This document shows positions 62,101-64,000 of a DNA stretch of 64,000 nt, in pieces (positions within the stretch are counted from its first letter, which is position 1; each line of letters opens with the position of its first letter). Below the pieces are notes generated by a model, which saw only the letters and a list, made by a program, of their open reading frames with translations, was not told the DNA's origin and did no database searches. Position numbers and translations under genes: made by a program. The stretch is from NCBI GenBank assembly GCA_003864495.1, contig ML133437.1:1054001-1118000 (forward strand), given 5' to 3'. This stretch comes from Nemopilema nomurai. Taxonomy: Eukaryota > Cnidaria > Scyphozoa > Rhizostomeae > Rhizostomatidae.

Positions 62101-62813
62101 ATTGTAGCAAATTGTACCCCTCTTGAATGAATCTTAGAGCTACAGCGGTTGAAATGGCCTGTACTTCAAGTAATGCAAATAATACAAAGACTGAGTGAAA
62201 CCTTCTTGCTTCTTATCCGAATGTTAATTCCATTTTCGCTGTAGCTTGTGGTTCCTTTAGAGACAGCGAGCTTTTGTGACTTCCATGTTTCCAGGGTAGC
62301 CTACAAATCACCCTATCACCCGTTATCAAAAAGAAACCCTAGGCCCTCCTTAGAGGATAGAAAGACGATTTTTCTTTATATTGCGACTTTTTCCTTCAAA
62401 TGAAATAGAAATAGTTGACTGATGTCTTTGAACCGTTTTGAGTGCTATTTTCATTCCACAGGAATACGAAGATTTGGATGAGGTTATTGCGAGGTACATT
62501 CAGCCGATTTCGTCTCAAGCCCGCGAGATCATCAACCATCGCTATTATCGAGAGACAGAGGGTGGGGTGAAACAGAAACTGGAGGAAATTCTCATAACGG
62601 AGAAGCGAAAAAACCCATCGAGAATACCCTACTTCTTCTCGGCTTCGCAGACGTACCCGGGCAAATTCATGTTGGGCTACATACCAAGAAACAAACCCAG
62701 GGTGGAGTATGTCACTGTGTGCCCAGAGGGATTTCGATACCGTGGGCGCATGCATGGGAACACCAATTCGCTTCTCAGGTGGTTCAAGGAGCATTTTAGG
62801 GACCCCATACCAG
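38113..62813 (+). CDS. SUPT6H: Transcription elongation factor SPT6 (partial at 3' end)
   Basis: SPT6 is a nuclear histone chaperone bound to elongating RNA polymerase II. Coding exons: 38113-38356, 38538-38608, 39466-39576, 41394-41472, 42056-42155, 42836-43208, 43913-44020, 44424-44513, 44960-45102, 45259-45741, 46339-46489, 46868-47022, 47613-47655, 48331-48474, 48877-49137, 49352-49564, 49922-50059, 50323-50490, 50688-50903, 51258-51662, 53393-53533, 54471-54577, 55087-55178, 58947-59062, 61588-61710, 62462-62813. These give 1542 residues with every phase closing. [16 protein letters not shown] opens as in animal SPT6. Then come the acidic N-terminus with the IWS1-binding FIVDDD (about 178), [13 protein letters not shown] (about 257), the YqgF-like core (about 770-930), [12 protein letters not shown] and the HhH GLGPRKGG (about 990-1020), S1 (about 1233-1310) and tandem SH2 (about 1345-1540; FRPSSK, YRYRG-type [10 protein letters not shown]). 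The Thr/Pro/Gln tail of vertebrate SPT6 is not in the model. The exon-1 donor (GTTCGT), the exon-5 acceptor (tctgaag) and the exon-5 donor (GTTGAA) are weak but forced by frame. Confidence 0.97.
40225..40245 (+). other. Candidate 21-bp SPT6 microexon
   Basis: aatgaaagatctgttgatga+g lies between a good acceptor (tgttttatttcttag) and a GTACCC donor. It encodes NERSVDE, is 21 bp long, phase 0-0, and falls in the intron 39577-41393 that is also phase 0, inside the poorly conserved acidic N-terminal region. Inclusion would add seven residues without changing frame. Confidence 0.35.
45370..45570 (+). other. Charged low-complexity insertion in SPT6 exon 10
   Basis: Between the [18 protein letters not shown] segment and [14 protein letters not shown], this exon codes for a run of Lys/Ser followed by about 50 mostly Glu/Asp/Lys residues. 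Vertebrate SPT6 has a shorter acidic linker at the same place, so this is an expanded flexible loop, not a new domain. Confidence 0.8.
47044..47167. repeat. 30-bp minisatellite just after an SPT6 donor
   Basis: Four copies with an exact 30-bp period (starts 47044, 47074, 47104, 47134) built around tgctggatgctaaaaatgat, beginning 21 bp after the donor at 47023. Confidence 0.92.
47463..47531. repeat. Short dispersed repeat, copy 1
   Basis: About 68 bp in SPT6 intron 12 matching 48614-48682 in intron 14 at most positions; the shared core is aattgtctgatttgaatt and both include aactgagaaga[tc]cag. Confidence 0.75.
48614..48682. repeat. Short dispersed repeat, copy 2
   Basis: Second copy of the element at 47463-47531, same orientation, different intron. 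Two dispersed copies suggest a small non-autonomous element or a local duplication; no terminal inverted repeats or target duplications are evident. Confidence 0.75.
56726..57092 (+). other. Open exon-like block inside an SPT6 intron, unexplained
   Basis: An uninterrupted frame with ATG at 56745 and stop TAA at 57090-57092. It is preceded by a strong acceptor (tttgtttcctctttag, ending 56725) and closes on a GTAAGG at 57089, so 56726-57088 would be a 363-bp symmetric phase-2 exon. The peptide is hydrophilic at first ([18 protein letters not shown]) and has a basic [12 protein letters not shown] stretch. No family is recognised. It cannot be part of SPT6, because the surrounding intron is phase 1 and that frame hits a stop within 20 codons. 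It could be a nested gene, a relic of a mobile element, or chance. Confidence 0.3.
61352..61558. repeat. 71-bp minisatellite next to an SPT6 acceptor
   Basis: Three units (65, 71 and 71 bp; starts 61352, 61417, 61488) plus the first bases of a fourth at 61559, which runs directly into the acceptor of the exon starting at 61588. Core: ataacgagttggcagcc ... ctcaccatttgcaagata. Confidence 0.93.
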
Positions 62814-64000
62814 GTACGTACAGCTCTGGGTCATTCAGCTTACAGTGAATGGTGTAACCTTTAATGAATGGTGTTCAGGAGTGAGGAGGCCGGCGTGGAG
62901 ACAAACTGGCACCACACCACACAAGGCAGTGGCACCGGACACCGTACTCCTAACAGCACACATCTCTACTCTTGTCATACTCTTGTCATACTTTTGTCAT
63001 ACTTTTGTCATACTCTACTCATACTCTACTCATTTACTCTAGTCATTTTCGTATCCTCATTTAGCAGCCATTCAACAATGTATACAATGATAAATGTTTC
63101 AACATGTTGAAATAGGAAAACTGTCCCATCCTTTGTGATCATTACTTAAATCCTAAAAAAGAAGTGGGATTCAGAATCCCTAAACTGAGTCATAGACTAA
63201 TGTTTAATGAAAGCTTAATGAAGTGAAACACAAATTGTGCAAAAATGACAACATTGTACAAGAATTATGTTATTTCCTTTGAATAAGGCTCGTCGCTCGA
63301 CTTGACCGCTTTGGTTTTTCGCAATTAACAGCCTAAATACGTATGTATAGATGGGTTTCGCTAAATAAGTATTAAGATGTTTCTAATGTCTGTTTCTAAT
63401 GAGGATACTGATTGGTCAAAATCAACCAATGAGGCTGCCCCATGTATTTTGAATCCTAATCCTTTTATGGACCATGTTAGCTATTAGCCGGGCTGTCAAC
63501 TGTCAATCAATCAATCAATCAATCAATTTCACCTCTTTAATGATAACCATATCATAGTCCGACAGCCCCATCATCATCCGAGTAATTGAGATTACCAACA
63601 GGCGTGATTTTCTTGTTTTGCAAAATCGAATAAGAGAATCACAGTTGCCTCCATCAACAAAACTCATGCTAATCATATTCGATAATTTGTTTCTCTTTCC
63701 TCACTCAAACTCAATCAGTCCTTTTGGTTTCAAAATATTGTCGTTGAGTTTGAAGTACATTTCACACATTGAAGTACTCTTTTTTCTCAAGTCTGAGCTT
63801 TGACCTTGCCTCGAACATGATTATTTTTCCCAGTGATTTCTTACCTGGCTAAGGAGCCCAAAGAAAACTAATGGCTTTTGATGGAAAGGTTATTTTGTAT
63901 ATGTGACATTTCATTTGATCACATAATAGGCCTACCAGAAGAAAATTGTTCAGCTTTAGTGTACAATCATTCCGCTTTCTTGCACATTAGCGCTCTTGCA
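62814..64000. other. SPT6 intron or 3' region after the last supported exon
   Basis: The exon ending at 62813 leaves phase 1, so at least one more SPT6 exon is needed. None is convincing here. The stretch holds an ~11-bp repeat of cttgtcatact type (about 62968-63040), an inverted CCAAT pair (63411-63416 and 63425-63430) and a TCAA microsatellite. Confidence 0.6.
63503..63526. repeat. (TCAA)6 microsatellite
   Basis: Six perfect TCAA units. Confidence 0.95.

Noticed and set aside
62877..62960. Next SPT6 exon after the tandem SH2 module
   Set aside because: An acceptor (gtgttcag) and the right phase give an open stretch, but the peptide (VRRPAWRQTGTTPHK) does not resemble the Thr/Pro-rich start of the SPT6 tail and no good donor follows before the repeats.

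Overview
This is eukaryotic and almost certainly animal DNA. The genes have many GT-AG introns, and the encoded proteins use animal-type modules: LD motifs with four LIM domains, HYR, GCC2/GCC3, EGF and SEA. Intergenic and intronic DNA is AT-rich and full of minisatellites. Introns of roughly 0.1-4 kb and about five genes in 64 kb fit a non-vertebrate metazoan, and a cnidarian such as an anthozoan is plausible. The sequence alone does not settle the phylum. I saw no intact transposon, rRNA, tRNA or CRISPR array.

Layout. (1) 2-5499 (+): the 3' half of a paxillin gene, from a proline-rich linker through LD4, LD5 and LIM1-4 to the stop. (2) 10256-27349 (+): a complete 24-exon gene for a ~1303-residue single-pass membrane protein, ordered signal peptide, two sushi-like modules, two HYR, a Cys-rich module, two GCC2/GCC3, a CUB-like module, four GCC2/GCC3, five EGF, one GCC2/GCC3, SEA, transmembrane helix and short tail. 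I know no standard name for this architecture. (3) 32310-30964 (-) and (4) 33959-36551 (+): two head-to-head genes for small secreted, charged, polybasic proteins. The first ends in a CLIPPC motif behind a basic cleavage site; the second is histidine-rich. (5) 38113-62813 (+): the transcription elongation factor SPT6, with 26 coding exons covering the acidic N-terminus through the tandem SH2 module. Its C-terminal tail lies past the window or is unresolved.

How the genes relate. Paxillin (focal adhesion scaffold) and SPT6 (histone chaperone travelling with RNA polymerase II) are housekeeping genes unrelated to their neighbours. The modular receptor and the secreted pair look lineage-specific. 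The coding models rest on intron phases that close exactly across every junction.

Most unusual material: the receptor's architecture, with a predicted self-cleaving SEA domain and almost uniform phase-1 introns; two intronic minisatellites that have copied a 5' splice site (eight copies) and a 3' splice-site-like element (nearly five copies); the putative cyclic-peptide precursor; a possible 21-bp microexon in SPT6; and an unexplained 121-codon open exon-like block inside an SPT6 intron.
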